NCBI RefSeq assembly: GCF_028649595.1 | Contig: NZ_JAQSLK010000004.1 | Location: 62,001 to 126,000 of the forward strand | Direction of reading: 5' to 3' | From: Campylobacter magnus | GTDB taxonomy: Bacteria > Campylobacterota > Campylobacteria > Campylobacterales > Campylobacteraceae | Length of the DNA stretch: 64,000 nt | Shown here: positions 8,538 through 17,241 of the stretch, piece after piece | Layout of the letters: every line of letters begins with the position of its first letter | Position numbering within the stretch: the stretch's first letter is position 1 | Notes under the pieces: generated by a model | Told to the model about the DNA's origin: nothing | The model's database searches: none | What the model saw: only the letters and a program-made list of their open reading frames with translations | Translations under genes and position numbers: made by a program

Positions 8538-8967
8538 GATTATATTTTTAGGCGCAGCTGGCTTTGTGGTGCTTATGCTTTTTGGGGCTTTTTTGACAGC
8601 TGTGATTTTGATGCTAAAAAATCTGCTCGCAAAAGATGAAATAAATGTAATTAGCATGATTTTAAAGGGTCATAATGTAAGCATAGCAGACCTTAATCGC
8701 CATATGCTAAACAACACTCCATCAAAAGACGATCTAGGCATACTTAGCGGATATTTTGTAGGCAATTTTACAATCCCAGCTAAAAACGCAGGCAAAATTC
8801 CAGCAAGCGCAAGAGAATATCTAGATTTTATCTCGCTTCATGCAGCCTCTGCTAACAGCGATGCTAAGATTATTTCATCATTTAATAGAGACTTAAAAGC
8901 CAAAAATCCAGACTACTCAAGCGAAATAGATGAGATAGAAAGCAAAGGTATAAAAGCTAGAAAATAA
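8530..8967 (+). CDS. Single-pass membrane protein of unknown function
   Basis: I do not recognise the family. One N-terminal membrane helix (residues 4-28, IIFLGAAGFVVLMLFGAFLTAVILM) is followed by a roughly 115-residue polar domain with a lysine-rich end (ESKGIKARK). No cysteines or catalytic-looking motifs. It overlaps surE by eight bases and is nine bases before ispDF, so the three are probably one operon. A mostly cytoplasmic or periplasmic anchored domain is inferred; orientation is not clear. Confidence 0.7.
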   Translation: MSKIIFLGAAGFVVLMLFGAFLTAVILMLKNLLAKDEINVISMILKGHNVSIADLNRHMLNNTPSKDDLGILSGYFVGNFTIPAKNAGKIPASAREYLDFISLHAASANSDAKIISSFNRDLKAKNPDYSSEIDEIESKGIKARK

Positions 8968-8976
8968 AGGGATAAA

Positions 8977-10122
8977 ATGAAAGATATAACGCTAATTATT
9001 TTAGGGGCTGGGGATAGCACTCGCTTTGGCTTAGCGCAAAAAAAGCAGTGGCTTAGAAGTGGCGATGATCCATTTTGGCTAGTTTTGGCTAGGCGTCTTG
9101 CTAGCTACGCTGATTTTGAAAAAATCATCATTGTAGGCAGCGAGGCTGAGATAAAGCACATGAAGTATTTTGCCCCAGAGTTTTGCTACGCAAAAGGAGG
9201 AGCTACAAGGCAAGAGAGCTTAAAAAATGCTCTAGCTCTTGTAGATACGCCTTTTGTGATAAGCACGGACGCTGCTAGGCTGGGGGTTAGCAGTGAGCTT
9301 GTAAATAGACTAATAAAGAGCAAAGAAAAGGCTGATTGTATAGTCCCTGTATTAAAGTGCGCTGATAGCATAATATTTAATGGCTCTCATGCAAATAGAG
9401 ACGAACTAGGGCTTATTGGCACACCGCAACTCTCACAAACCAAGCTTTTAAAATCTGCGCTAGAAAAAGGCGAGTTTTATAACGATGATAGCGCAGCAAT
9501 AGCTGCTGTGGGCGGCAAAATCGCCTTTATGGAGGGCGATGAAAACGCCTTTAAACTAACTTATCAAAAAGACCTTTTAAAGCTTAAAAATCTTGGTTTT
9601 GCCCCTCCTACTAGCAGGGTTTTTAGCGGGCATGGTTTTGATGTTCACCGCTTTAAAGAAGGCGATTTTGTTACGCTTTGTGGCGTTAAAATCGCTCACG
9701 ATAAAGGCGTTTTAGCCCACAGTGATGGGGACGCACCACTACATGCTTTGTGCGATGCGCTTTTTGGCGCAGCAGCCCTTGGCGATATAGGCGAGTTTTT
9801 TCCTGATAATGATCCAAAGTTTAAAGGGGCTGATTCTACGCAGCTTTTGCGTGAGTGCGCAAGGGTGGTAAAAAGCTATGGATTTGAGATAATAAATGCT
9901 GATATAACCATACTTTGCGAAAAGCCAAAAATCACTCCACACAAAGAAGCAATGCGAAAAAATGTCGCAGACGCCCTAGCACTAGCGCAAAATTTTGTAA
10001 ATATCAAGGCCACAACAATGGAGAAAATGGGCTTTATCGGCACTGGCGAGGGCTTTGGTGCAATCGCTACTGCTAGCATTAGATATTTTGATTGGAGTAA
10101 AGGCGAGCCAAAATTATACTAG
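8977..10122 (+). CDS. ispDF: Bifunctional IspD/IspF of the MEP isoprenoid pathway
   Basis: Fusion of 2-C-methylerythritol 4-phosphate cytidylyltransferase (about residues 1-205) and MECDP synthase (about 215-381). The IspD part begins LIILGAGDSTRFGLAQKKQWL, the nucleotide-binding loop, and retains STDAAR where other family members have DAAR. The IspF part has GHGFDVHRF (metal ligands D and H), HSDGDAPLHALCDALFGAAALGDIGEFFPD and the closing TTMEKMGFIGTGEGFGAIA. The fused form is normal for campylobacteria. Dxr for the same pathway is at 14.2 kb. Confidence 0.96.
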   Translation: MKDITLIILGAGDSTRFGLAQKKQWLRSGDDPFWLVLARRLASYADFEKIIIVGSEAEIKHMKYFAPEFCYAKGGATRQESLKNALALVDTPFVISTDAARLGVSSELVNRLIKSKEKADCIVPVLKCADSIIFNGSHANRDELGLIGTPQLSQTKLLKSALEKGEFYNDDSAAIAAVGGKIAFMEGDENAFKLTYQKDLLKLKNLGFAPPTSRVFSGHGFDVHRFKEGDFVTLCGVKIAHDKGVLAHSDGDAPLHALCDALFGAAALGDIGEFFPDNDPKFKGADSTQLLRECARVVKSYGFEIINADITILCEKPKITPHKEAMRKNVADALALAQNFVNIKATTMEKMGFIGTGEGFGAIATASIRYFDWSKGEPKLY

Positions 10123-10239
10123 GAATTCTAGAATTCCTAGTATTTTATTAGCCTTTTATCTAGGAATTCTAGATTTTTTAACCAAAAATTTAGAAATTTC
10201 TGCTAAATTCATAGCCCTAAAAAAATCAAAGGAGTAAAA
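10123..10239. repeat. Short palindrome cluster and likely promoter region
   Basis: TAGGAATTCTAGAATTCCTAG follows directly after the ispDF stop, then another GGAATTCTAG at 10161-10170. The A+T-rich remainder ending TTTCTGCTAAATTCATAG has a weak -10 like TAAATT at 10204-10209, plausible for the downstream gene. Confidence 0.6.
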
Positions 10240-10962
10240 ATGAGTCTATACAATAGAAATATGCCTCAAAATAACTATGAGAGCAGCGCATTTGGTGGTG
10301 CTTTTGAACAAAGCGCACAAAGAGAGGCAACAAGCGCAAGAGCTACATTTGTAAAACAAACTTACCAACTACTAGCTGCTAGCTTGCTAGCTGCCACAGC
10401 TGGTGCGTATATCGGCACAAATAGCGCATCTTTGCTAAGCGGTGGGGCTTATTGGATAGCAGTTATTGCTGAGTTTGCTTGTCTTTTTGGGCTTATGTAT
10501 GCTAGAAAAAACGCAAAATTAGCTTTAATCTTACTTTTTGCTTTTACCTTCATTAGCGGACTTGTTCTTGGCCCTACGCTTGCTCGCTATATCGGTGCAG
10601 GTATGGGAAATGTTATCACACAAGCCTTTTTGATGACAACAGTGGCTTTTGGCGGACTTAGTGTATTTGCTATGAATACCAAGCGTGATTTTAGCGCAAT
10701 GGGCAAGTTTTTATTTATCGCTTTAATCGTAATTGTAGTAGCATCACTAATTAATATTTTCGTAGGCAGTTCTATGCTTAGCCTTGCTGTTTCTGGTGCA
10801 GGTGCTTTGATTTTTAGCGGTTATATCCTATATGATACTCAAAACATCATTCGTGGCGCATATGATAGCCCTGTGCTAGCAGCAGTTTCGCTATATCTTG
10901 ATATACTAAATCTATTTATATCGCTACTTCACATTCTAGGCGCACTAAATAACAATAAATAA
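10240..10962 (+). CDS. Bax inhibitor-1 / YccA family membrane protein
   Basis: About 35 polar N-terminal residues precede seven membrane helices. The family hallmark is the C-terminal LIFSGYILYDTQNIIRGAYDSPVLAAVSLYLDILNLFISLLHILG, including the conserved YDTQ aspartate that acts in pH sensing and calcium leak in BI-1 homologues. 240 aa is typical. Precise bacterial function is unsettled; membrane protease modulation and ion leak are the usual proposals. Ribosome site AAAGGAG lies just upstream; the stop is 11 bases before secG, matching the arrangement near secG in C. jejuni. Confidence 0.92.
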   Translation: MSLYNRNMPQNNYESSAFGGAFEQSAQREATSARATFVKQTYQLLAASLLAATAGAYIGTNSASLLSGGAYWIAVIAEFACLFGLMYARKNAKLALILLFAFTFISGLVLGPTLARYIGAGMGNVITQAFLMTTVAFGGLSVFAMNTKRDFSAMGKFLFIALIVIVVASLINIFVGSSMLSLAVSGAGALIFSGYILYDTQNIIRGAYDSPVLAAVSLYLDILNLFISLLHILGALNNNK

Positions 10963-10973
10963 AAGGTTTTGCC

Positions 10974-11390
10974 GTGAGTACTTTATTTTTGGTTTTACAA
11001 TTTGTTTTTGCTATCGTGCTAACTATTGCGATTTTACTACAAAAGTCAAGTTCTATCGGTCTTGGTGCGTATTCTGGTAGCAATGAAAGCCTTTTTGGCG
11101 CAAAAGGACCAGCTGGCTTTTTAGCTAAGTTTACCTTTTTAGTAGGTGCGCTCTTTATCTTAAATACTATCGCACTTGGCTATACATACAATGAAAGCTT
11201 GCGCGGGTCTCTTACGCAAAGCAAAGAGTTTAAATCTCTAGTACCTGATGCTGCACCGGCTGCGCCTATTAGCGATGCGCCAGCTGCGCCTGTGATGGAT
11301 ACAAACCAAACACAAGCAGTGGATGAAAATCAAACATCTATAGCCCCAAGTGCTGATACAAACACCACTGATACAAATGCCACAAAATAA
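10974..11390 (+). CDS. secG: Protein translocase subunit SecG with glycosylation-prone tail
   Basis: Two membrane helices (residues 3-22 and 50-70) flank a short loop, as in SecG of the SecYEG channel. Start is GTG. The C-terminal tail beyond residue 85 is an Ala/Pro/Thr-rich linker not seen in short SecG proteins. It contains four D/E-x-N-x-T sequons at N111 (DTNQT), N119 (DENQT), N130 (DTNTT) and N135 (DTNAT), fitting the PglB oligosaccharyltransferase. SecG tails are periplasmic in the standard topology, so the tail could be glycosylated. Forms a run with frr and pyrE. Confidence 0.93.
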   Translation: MSTLFLVLQFVFAIVLTIAILLQKSSSIGLGAYSGSNESLFGAKGPAGFLAKFTFLVGALFILNTIALGYTYNESLRGSLTQSKEFKSLVPDAAPAAPISDAPAAPVMDTNQTQAVDENQTSIAPSADTNTTDTNATK

Positions 11391-11399
11391 GGATAAAAA

Positions 11400-11957
11400 A
11401 TGATAGCACAAATACTAAAAAACCAAGAAGAACACGGCAACAAAAGCTTAGAGGCTCTAAAGCGTGATTTTGGCACGCTGCGTTCTGGTAAGGTAAATAT
11501 TGCGATTTTAGATCATATCACAGTAGACTACTACGGCACGCCAACCCCGCTAAATCAAGTAGCTACCGTGCTTGCAACAGATGCTAGCACCATAGCTATC
11601 ACTCCGTGGGAGAAAAAAATGCTAAAAGATATAACTAGCGCGCTAGCAGCGGCAAATCTTGGCGTAAATCCTACAAATGATGGCGAGTGTGTGAAACTCT
11701 TTTTCCCACCGATGACAAAAGAAGATAGAGAAAAAAGCGCAAAAGAAGCCAAAGCAATGGGCGAAAAAGCCAAGGTCTCAGTTCGTAATGTTCGCAAAGA
11801 AGCAAATGATGAGATCAAAAAAATAGAAAAAGATAAAAGCATGGGCGAAGATGAGATCAAGCGTGGCTATGACGATGTCCAAAAGCTAACTGATAAGTTC
11901 ATAGAAAAAATAGATGAGCTTGTAGCACATAAAGAAAGCGAGCTTATGAAAATATGA
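11400..11957 (+). CDS. frr: Ribosome recycling factor
   Basis: Dissociates post-termination ribosomes with EF-G. 185 residues, all-helical N- and C-terminal regions forming the three-helix bundle, with the hallmark [29 protein letters not shown] near residues 27-55 and [15 protein letters not shown] near 123-137. Ribosome site AAGGA precedes the ATG by seven bases. It overlaps pyrE by four bases (ATGA). Confidence 0.97.
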   Translation: MIAQILKNQEEHGNKSLEALKRDFGTLRSGKVNIAILDHITVDYYGTPTPLNQVATVLATDASTIAITPWEKKMLKDITSALAAANLGVNPTNDGECVKLFFPPMTKEDREKSAKEAKAMGEKAKVSVRNVRKEANDEIKKIEKDKSMGEDEIKRGYDDVQKLTDKFIEKIDELVAHKESELMKI

Positions 11958-12562
11958 ACTTAGAGAGTGTTTATAAAGAGGCTGGAGCGTATTTAGAAGG
12001 GCATTTTTTGCTAAGTAGTGGCAATCACTCGCAGTTTTATTTACAAAGTGCAAAAGTGCTTGAAAATCCAGCCTTGGCTGGCAAACTAGCTAATGAGCTT
12101 TTTAGCGTGATAAAAAATGCTGGGATTAGCTTTGAGAGTGTGTGTTCGCCTGCGCTTGGTGGAATTCTAGCTGGATATGAGCTGGCTCGTGCTGGTAACA
12201 AGCGCTTTATTTTTACAGAGCGAGTAGATGGGCAAATGACTCTGCGCCGTGGCTTTGAGGTAAAAAAAGGCGAGAAATTCATTATCTGCGAAGATGTGAT
12301 AACAACTGGTGGCTCAGCAGTGGAGAGCGCAAAAATCATTGAAAGCCTTGGCGGAGAGGTAGTAGGATATGCTGCCTTAGCAAGTAGAGGTTTTTGTAAA
12401 ATGGTGGGTGGCTTAGAAAAGCAAGCTCCAAATGCCAAATTACCTAGCGATAAGCCATTTTTTGCCCTTGGCGAGTTTGGTTTTGCTATGTTTACGCCTG
12501 ATGAGTGTCCGCTGTGTAAAAGTGGGTCTAAGGCTATAAAACCAGGAAGCCGTGGCAACTAA
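11954..12562 (+). CDS. pyrE: Orotate phosphoribosyltransferase
   Basis: Converts orotate and PRPP to orotidine 5'-phosphate in pyrimidine synthesis. The N-terminal [16 protein letters not shown] and the PRPP loop [18 protein letters not shown] (about 109-126) are diagnostic. GGILAGYE near residue 68 is encoded by GGAATTCTAG, a coding-sequence copy of the genomic repeat. The C-terminal [18 protein letters not shown] is characteristic of the campylobacterial version. Translationally coupled to frr. Confidence 0.95.
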   Translation: MNLESVYKEAGAYLEGHFLLSSGNHSQFYLQSAKVLENPALAGKLANELFSVIKNAGISFESVCSPALGGILAGYELARAGNKRFIFTERVDGQMTLRRGFEVKKGEKFIICEDVITTGGSAVESAKIIESLGGEVVGYAALASRGFCKMVGGLEKQAPNAKLPSDKPFFALGEFGFAMFTPDECPLCKSGSKAIKPGSRGN

Positions 12563-12875
12563 AATCTAGAATTCCTAGTATAAAAAACTAGAATTCCTAA
12601 AATAGAATTTGGAATTCCATAAAAGCAAAATTGGAATTCCTAGGACTTTTTAATAAACATTTAGAATTCTTAAAATGGAATTTAAAATTCCTAGAATAAA
12701 AATTTAGAATTCTTAAAATAGAGTTTAGAATTCCTAGAACGGAATTTGGAATTCCGTAAAAGCAAAATTGAAATTCTTAAAATGGAATTTAGAATTCCCT
12801 AAAAGCAAAATCTAGAATTCCTAGCATTAAAATCCTAGGAATTCTAGATTTTTAAAAGCATTTTAAAGGGCTAAA
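12563..12875. repeat. Dense GAATTC repeat array (about 310 bp, no gene)
   Basis: Roughly 15 GAATTC cores at 15-30 base spacing. Units alternate TTTAGAATTC, AAAATAGAATTTGGAATTCC and a longer GGAATTCCNTAAAAGCAAAAT unit that recurs three times, so part of the array arose by local duplication. It ends with the complementary arms TCTAGAATTCCTAG and CCTAGGAATTCTAGA at 12811-12849, able to form a hairpin before the next gene. No open frame of note. Confidence 0.85.
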
Positions 12876-13331
12876 ATGAACAAAACTAAAAGCACACAAA
12901 ACAGCCCAAAATCAAGTCAAAAAGCAAAACCAGCCCCACTTATTTTGCGCTTTAAAGCTTTTATTATTGATATGTTTTTAATAGCTGCGCCGCTACTTTA
13001 TTTTACTGCTTATATCGTGCTAAATGGCAAAGATGATTTTCAGCAAAATCAGCTTGCGATTTTTGTACTTTGGGCTGTTTTTGGGCTGATTCAATCGCTG
13101 TTTTTTGCCAAAACTGCCGCAAGTCCTGGATACAAAGCCCAAGGCATTTACGCAGTTGATAGTAGCGGCAAAAAGGCAGCCTTTCATCAGTATTTGCTGC
13201 GTTATATTTGTTTTGTGATGCTTTTTGTAGTTGGTGGGACGATAATAGCCTTTTTTCGCAAGGACAAAAGAGCCTTACACGACATTATTTCTCGCACAAT
13301 TGTAGTGATAAAAACCGAGCAAAAAAGCTGA
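12876..13331 (+). CDS. RDD family membrane protein
   Basis: A basic, Ser/Lys-rich N-terminus (residues 1-25) is followed by LRFKAFIIDMFLIAAPLLY, the first RDD helix with the R and D residues, then helices at about 58-75 and 108-128. AASPGYKAQGIYAVD and KRALHDIISRTIVV complete the family signature. RDD proteins are small integral membrane proteins of uncertain role, some linked to ion transport. Preceded by a long repeat array and an AAAGG-like ribosome site. Confidence 0.85.
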   Translation: MNKTKSTQNSPKSSQKAKPAPLILRFKAFIIDMFLIAAPLLYFTAYIVLNGKDDFQQNQLAIFVLWAVFGLIQSLFFAKTAASPGYKAQGIYAVDSSGKKAAFHQYLLRYICFVMLFVVGGTIIAFFRKDKRALHDIISRTIVVIKTEQKS

Positions 13332-13350
13332 TTTTTAAGCAAAATTTGGC

Positions 13351-13356
13351 TAAAAT
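13351..13356 (+). promoter_or_regulatory. Probable -10 box for cdsA-dxr-pgp1
   Basis: TAAAAT in TTTGGCTAAAATCAG, 36 bases before the cdsA start in the short gap after the RDD gene. The TTGGC-TAAAAT form recurs before other operons in the window. Confidence 0.45.
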
Positions 13357-13391
13357 CAGCCCCTAAAAAATCAATAAAGAAAGTTTAAAAG

Positions 13392-14153
13392 ATGTTTGCT
13401 TCTTTACTTAATAGAATAATAGTCGCAGCCTTGCTTATAATAGCATTTAGCGTGCTTGTTGTGCTTGATAGCTTTTGGCTAAACTTCGCAGTTTTTGCCC
13501 TGCTTTTATGCGTGGCGATGTATGAGAGTTTGCCGCTTTATGGGTTAAATCAAAAGTTTTTAATCATCATCGCCCTTGTGTTTTTTAGCTTTTCAATCTT
13601 TTTAAATCCACTTTTTGCTATGCTTACTATGCTCTGCCTTGTAGCTGGCGGCGTAGCTTTTGTAAAAAGCCCTGAACCAAAGCTGATTTTGCCTTTTCTC
13701 TATCCAGCTGCGCCTGTTTTTGCGCTATTTGCGCTATTAAACGAGTGTGGCATGCTCTGCCTTGTCTGGCTTGTGATCACCGTAGCTACGAGCGATACAG
13801 CAGCCTTTGCTTGTGGCAAAATTTTGCGCCTTAAAAAGCCTGATATCTTGCGCTCACTAAGCCCAGCAAGTCCAAATAAAAGTATCCAAGGTGCCTTGGC
13901 TGGCGTTATTTTGGGTAGTTTTGCAGGCGCGCTTTATGCTAGTATTTTTGTAGATGTTAGCTTTTTTGTAGCACTTGGTGCTAGTGTGCTAGCGTGCGTG
14001 TTTGGTGTGTTTGGCGATTTGTTTGAGAGTTATTTAAAGCGTCTTAGCGATGTCAAAGACAGCGGCAAGATTTTAGGCGAGCATGGTGGCGTGCTTGACC
14101 GCTTTGATGCGATTTTCTTTGGCGCGATTGCTATGTTGGTGGTGCTTGCTTGA
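13392..14153 (+). CDS. cdsA: Phosphatidate cytidylyltransferase
   Basis: Makes CDP-diacylglycerol from phosphatidic acid and CTP, the branch point of phospholipid synthesis, at the inner membrane. About seven to eight membrane helices are visible. The signature S-x-x-R-x-K-R-x-x-K-D... appears here as LKRLSDVKDSGKILGEHGGVLDRFDAIFFG at the C-terminus (about 217-245), and ATSDTAAFACGKILRLKKPD near 135. 253 aa is normal. It overlaps the TTG start of dxr by four bases. Confidence 0.95.
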   Translation: MFASLLNRIIVAALLIIAFSVLVVLDSFWLNFAVFALLLCVAMYESLPLYGLNQKFLIIIALVFFSFSIFLNPLFAMLTMLCLVAGGVAFVKSPEPKLILPFLYPAAPVFALFALLNECGMLCLVWLVITVATSDTAAFACGKILRLKKPDILRSLSPASPNKSIQGALAGVILGSFAGALYASIFVDVSFFVALGASVLACVFGVFGDLFESYLKRLSDVKDSGKILGEHGGVLDRFDAIFFGAIAMLVVLA

Positions 14154-15253
14154 TAGTCTTAGGAAGCACCGGCAGCATCGGCAAAAACGCCCTTAACCTA
14201 GCCGGGGAGTATGGACTTAGCGTAACAGCCCTAGCCTGCGCATCAAACTACAAGCTTTTAAATGCGCAGATTAAAGACTTTGCACCAAAGCTAGTTTTTA
14301 TAAAAGATAAAAAATTAGCAAAATTTGTAAATCACAGCCGTGTATTTTGTGGCGATATAAGAGAATTTCTAAGGGCTTGTGCTAGCGAGTGCGATTCTAG
14401 TAAAACCACGCTAATAAACGCACTTGTGGGCTTTGGGGGGCTTGTGCCTAGCAAGCTAGCGGGGGAGTTAGGATTTAATCTAGCCTTAGCAAATAAAGAA
14501 AGTTTAGTAGCTGGTGGGGCTTTTTTAGACACTGCTAAAATCACGCCAATTGACAGCGAGCATTTTGGCTTAAAGTTTTTGCTTTCCAGTAAGCTAGCAG
14601 AGCCAAAAAGGCTTATTATTACAGCATCAGGCGGGGCAGTAGTGGATATAAAAAGCCCCAAAAAAATAGCTAGTCTTAGCCGCAAAAAAGCCCTAAAACA
14701 TCCTAACTGGAATATGGGCGCAAAAATCACAATTGATAGCGCTAGCATGGCAAATAAGCTTTTTGAGGTGCTTGAGGCTTATCATCTTTATGGTATAAAA
14801 AACATAGATGCGCTTATTGAGCGAACTAGCAAGGTTCATGCAATAGTTAGCTTTGATGATGGCTCTAGCACGGCGCATATTAGCTTGCCTGACATGCGCT
14901 TAGCTATTGCGCATGCGCTTAGTTTGGCTGGGAATTCTAGAATTCCTAGTCAAACTAAGCAAGTTTTGCCTGATTTTGATTTTTTGGGGGCAAAATTTAC
15001 TTTTGAGAAAATATCTTTAAAAAAATATCCTATATTTAGCCTAAAAAATGAAGTGCTAAAAAAGCCAAAATCAGGCGTGATAATAAACGCTGCAAATGAT
15101 GTAATGGTAGCTAGATTTTTAGCAGGCAAATGCGCCTTTGGTGATATTGCTAAAAACATTTTAAAAATATATGAAAAATATAATAATATAGATATTTCAT
15201 CATTTGAAGATGTTTTAGAGGCTGATTTGATGATAAGGAAAGTTTTAAAATGA
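14150..15253 (+). CDS. dxr: 1-deoxy-D-xylulose 5-phosphate reductoisomerase
   Basis: Second enzyme of the MEP pathway, NADPH-dependent. Starts with TTG directly into the Rossmann motif MIVLGSTGSIGKNAL. NALVGFGGLVPS, LANKESLVAGG, TPIDSEHFGLK (active-site loop) and KHPNWNMGAKITIDSASMANK are all present. At residues 261-268 the sequence reads AGNSRIPS, encoded by a perfect 16-bp palindromic repeat copy at 14932-14947, sitting in the hinge region before the C-terminal helical domain. Overlaps pgp1 by four bases. Confidence 0.95.
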   Translation: MIVLGSTGSIGKNALNLAGEYGLSVTALACASNYKLLNAQIKDFAPKLVFIKDKKLAKFVNHSRVFCGDIREFLRACASECDSSKTTLINALVGFGGLVPSKLAGELGFNLALANKESLVAGGAFLDTAKITPIDSEHFGLKFLLSSKLAEPKRLIITASGGAVVDIKSPKKIASLSRKKALKHPNWNMGAKITIDSASMANKLFEVLEAYHLYGIKNIDALIERTSKVHAIVSFDDGSSTAHISLPDMRLAIAHALSLAGNSRIPSQTKQVLPDFDFLGAKFTFEKISLKKYPIFSLKNEVLKKPKSGVIINAANDVMVARFLAGKCAFGDIAKNILKIYEKYNNIDISSFEDVLEADLMIRKVLK

Positions 15254-16611
15254 TAAAAAATATATTTTTAGCTCTTTTTGCTTTTAGCTTAGTTTTGGCT
15301 GAACCTAGCTTTTCGCTTATTAAAAAAGGCGAGGAAAATAAAGAAGCCGTGCTAGTAATAGGAGGCATACAAGGCGACGAGCCAGGCGGGTTTTTTAGCG
15401 CAAATCTGCTAGCAACTGAGTATAATGTAACAAAAGGCGCACTTTGGGTCGTGCCAAATCTAAACTTTCCAAGCATAGTAAAAAATAATCGTGGCGCAGC
15501 TGGAGATATGAATAGAAAGTTTGCTAAAATCAGTCCAGAAGACCCTGATTATAAAGCAGTAAATTTCATCAAAGATATCATTACGCACAAAGAAGTAGCT
15601 TTTGTCGTGCATTTACACGATGGTAGCGGCTTTTATAGACCAGAGTTTATAGATGCTAAACACAGCCCTGCTAGGTGGGGAAACTGCGCTATAATAGACC
15701 AAAGCGAGCTAAAAGGCGTTAAATACGGCGAGCTTGAAATAAACGCAAACCGCATAGTAAAAACAATAAATGAAAAAATCAAAGACAAAGAACATATCTA
15801 TCATCTAAAAAACACACACACCGCCCAAAAAGGTAGCAAAGATGCCGAGCAGCTAAACTCTCTAACCTACTTTGCTATCACAAAAAACAAGCCAGCTTAT
15901 GCAAATGAAGCTAGCAAAGAACTAGATGTCTACACTCGCATCTACTATCATCTTATCGCCCTTGAAGAGTACATGCGTATAGCTGGAGTGGAGTTTGAGC
16001 GTTCTTTTGAACTAAGCTTAAAAGGTATAAAAGAAGTAATGAAAAAAGAGATTAGGCTAAGCCTTTTTGATGATAGGTTCTTGCTTGCCCTAAAAGATCC
16101 AAGAGCTAGTATAAACTACATTCCAACGCCGATAAATCAGCAGTTTTCAAGTAATTATCAAAGCCAAAATCCGCTTGTTGCTATCGTAGATGAAACACGC
16201 AAAGGCAAAAAGGGCAAAGAGACAAATATTTATTATGGAAATAGACTGCTTACAAGCATTAGGCCACAGTATTTTGAGTTTGGTCATAGTTTGCCTGCTG
16301 CTAGTGTTAAAGTAGATGGACGAGATGAGATTGTTACCTTTGGTAGCAAAATCCACGTAGATGATAATATAATCATAAACTCACAAAAAAATGTGCGTGT
16401 AAATGTAATAGGCTATGAAAATCCTAGCAAAAAAGAAACTGATGTAAAAATCACCAAAAAAGATATACAAAGAAATTACAGCATTGATAAGGCTGGTAAG
16501 ATTTTTAGAGTAGAGTTTTATGAGCAAGAAAGCGGCAAAAAAGACAAGTTTTTAGGTATGTTTTTGGTAGAATTTGCTAGGCTTGAGGCACTAAGTATCA
16601 AGCAAGGCTAA
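15250..16611 (+). CDS. pgp1: Peptidoglycan DL-carboxypeptidase Pgp1 (Csd4-like, M99)
   Basis: Periplasmic zinc carboxypeptidase that trims tripeptide to dipeptide stems and sets helical cell shape. Signal peptide at 1-17 (IFLALFAFSLVLA-EP). Metal motif GGIQGDEPGG uses Gln41 and Glu44 (the Gln in place of the usual His is the family oddity), with HLHDGSGFY supplying the third ligand near residue 120. Three-domain length of 453 aa is as expected. One N-glycosylation sequon, EYNVT at N59. The position after dxr matches C. jejuni. Confidence 0.93.
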   Translation: MIKNIFLALFAFSLVLAEPSFSLIKKGEENKEAVLVIGGIQGDEPGGFFSANLLATEYNVTKGALWVVPNLNFPSIVKNNRGAAGDMNRKFAKISPEDPDYKAVNFIKDIITHKEVAFVVHLHDGSGFYRPEFIDAKHSPARWGNCAIIDQSELKGVKYGELEINANRIVKTINEKIKDKEHIYHLKNTHTAQKGSKDAEQLNSLTYFAITKNKPAYANEASKELDVYTRIYYHLIALEEYMRIAGVEFERSFELSLKGIKEVMKKEIRLSLFDDRFLLALKDPRASINYIPTPINQQFSSNYQSQNPLVAIVDETRKGKKGKETNIYYGNRLLTSIRPQYFEFGHSLPAASVKVDGRDEIVTFGSKIHVDDNIIINSQKNVRVNVIGYENPSKKETDVKITKKDIQRNYSIDKAGKIFRVEFYEQESGKKDKFLGMFLVEFARLEALSIKQG

Positions 16612-16623
16612 AAGGAGAAGTAA

Positions 16624-17241
16624 ATGTCTATAATTGAAGGCGCAATTCGCTTTATGCACACAGGCTTTAACGAGCACAAAGAGCTTTTTAACAAGCTAAA
16701 ACAAGCTCAAAATCCACACACGCTATTTATTGGCTGTTCTGATTCTCGTGTGGTGCCAACTCTTATCACCCAGACCCTGCCAGGAGAGCTTTTTGTCGTA
16801 CGAAATGTAGCAAATATAGTGCCAAAATACCGTTTAAAAGATGAGTTTTTGGCTACAACTAGTGCTATTGCTTATGCGATAATTGCTTTAAATGTAGAAA
16901 ATATCGTGGTTTGTGGGCATAGCAATTGTGGTGGTTGTGAGGCTATCTGGCATCCAAAAAAGCTAGAAAATATGCCAAGCGTAGCAAACTGGCTGCGCCA
17001 GCTAGATGATGTAAAGCACGAAATACAAAACTCTGATGCTCCGCTTGAAGAGCGTGCGTGGCTTACTGAGAGGCTTTGTATTTTACAAAGTTTAGAAAAT
17101 CTGCGCACCTTTCCGCAGGTAAAAGAGCGTGAAGAAAAGGGCGAGCTAAAGCTCTTTGGCTGGCATTATATAATAGAAACTGGCGAGGTTTTTAGCTACA
17201 AAAATGGCGAGTTTATACTACTAAATAAGGAGCAAAAATGA
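16624..17241 (+). CDS. Beta-class carbonic anhydrase
   Basis: Interconverts CO2 and bicarbonate in the cytoplasm, important for a capnophile. Zinc and catalytic motifs FIGCSDSRVVP (Cys, Asp, Arg near residues 38-43) and VVCGHSNCGGCEAIW (His and Cys near 97-104) are intact. FVVRNVANIVP is typical. Length 205 aa. The RBS AAGGAG lies at 16612-16617. The stop overlaps the start of a small acidic protein (ATGA). Confidence 0.95.
   Translation: MSIIEGAIRFMHTGFNEHKELFNKLKQAQNPHTLFIGCSDSRVVPTLITQTLPGELFVVRNVANIVPKYRLKDEFLATTSAIAYAIIALNVENIVVCGHSNCGGCEAIWHPKKLENMPSVANWLRQLDDVKHEIQNSDAPLEERAWLTERLCILQSLENLRTFPQVKEREEKGELKLFGWHYIIETGEVFSYKNGEFILLNKEQK

Noticed and set aside
10055-10237. 60-residue open frame between ispDF and the BI-1 family gene
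   Set aside because: It overlaps the end of ispDF in another frame and is otherwise repeat sequence, with no ribosome site.
12563-12875. CRISPR array
   Set aside because: Although repeats are regularly spaced, spacers are themselves repeat-like and only 5-20 bases, units are 8-16 bases and palindromic, and no cas genes are near.
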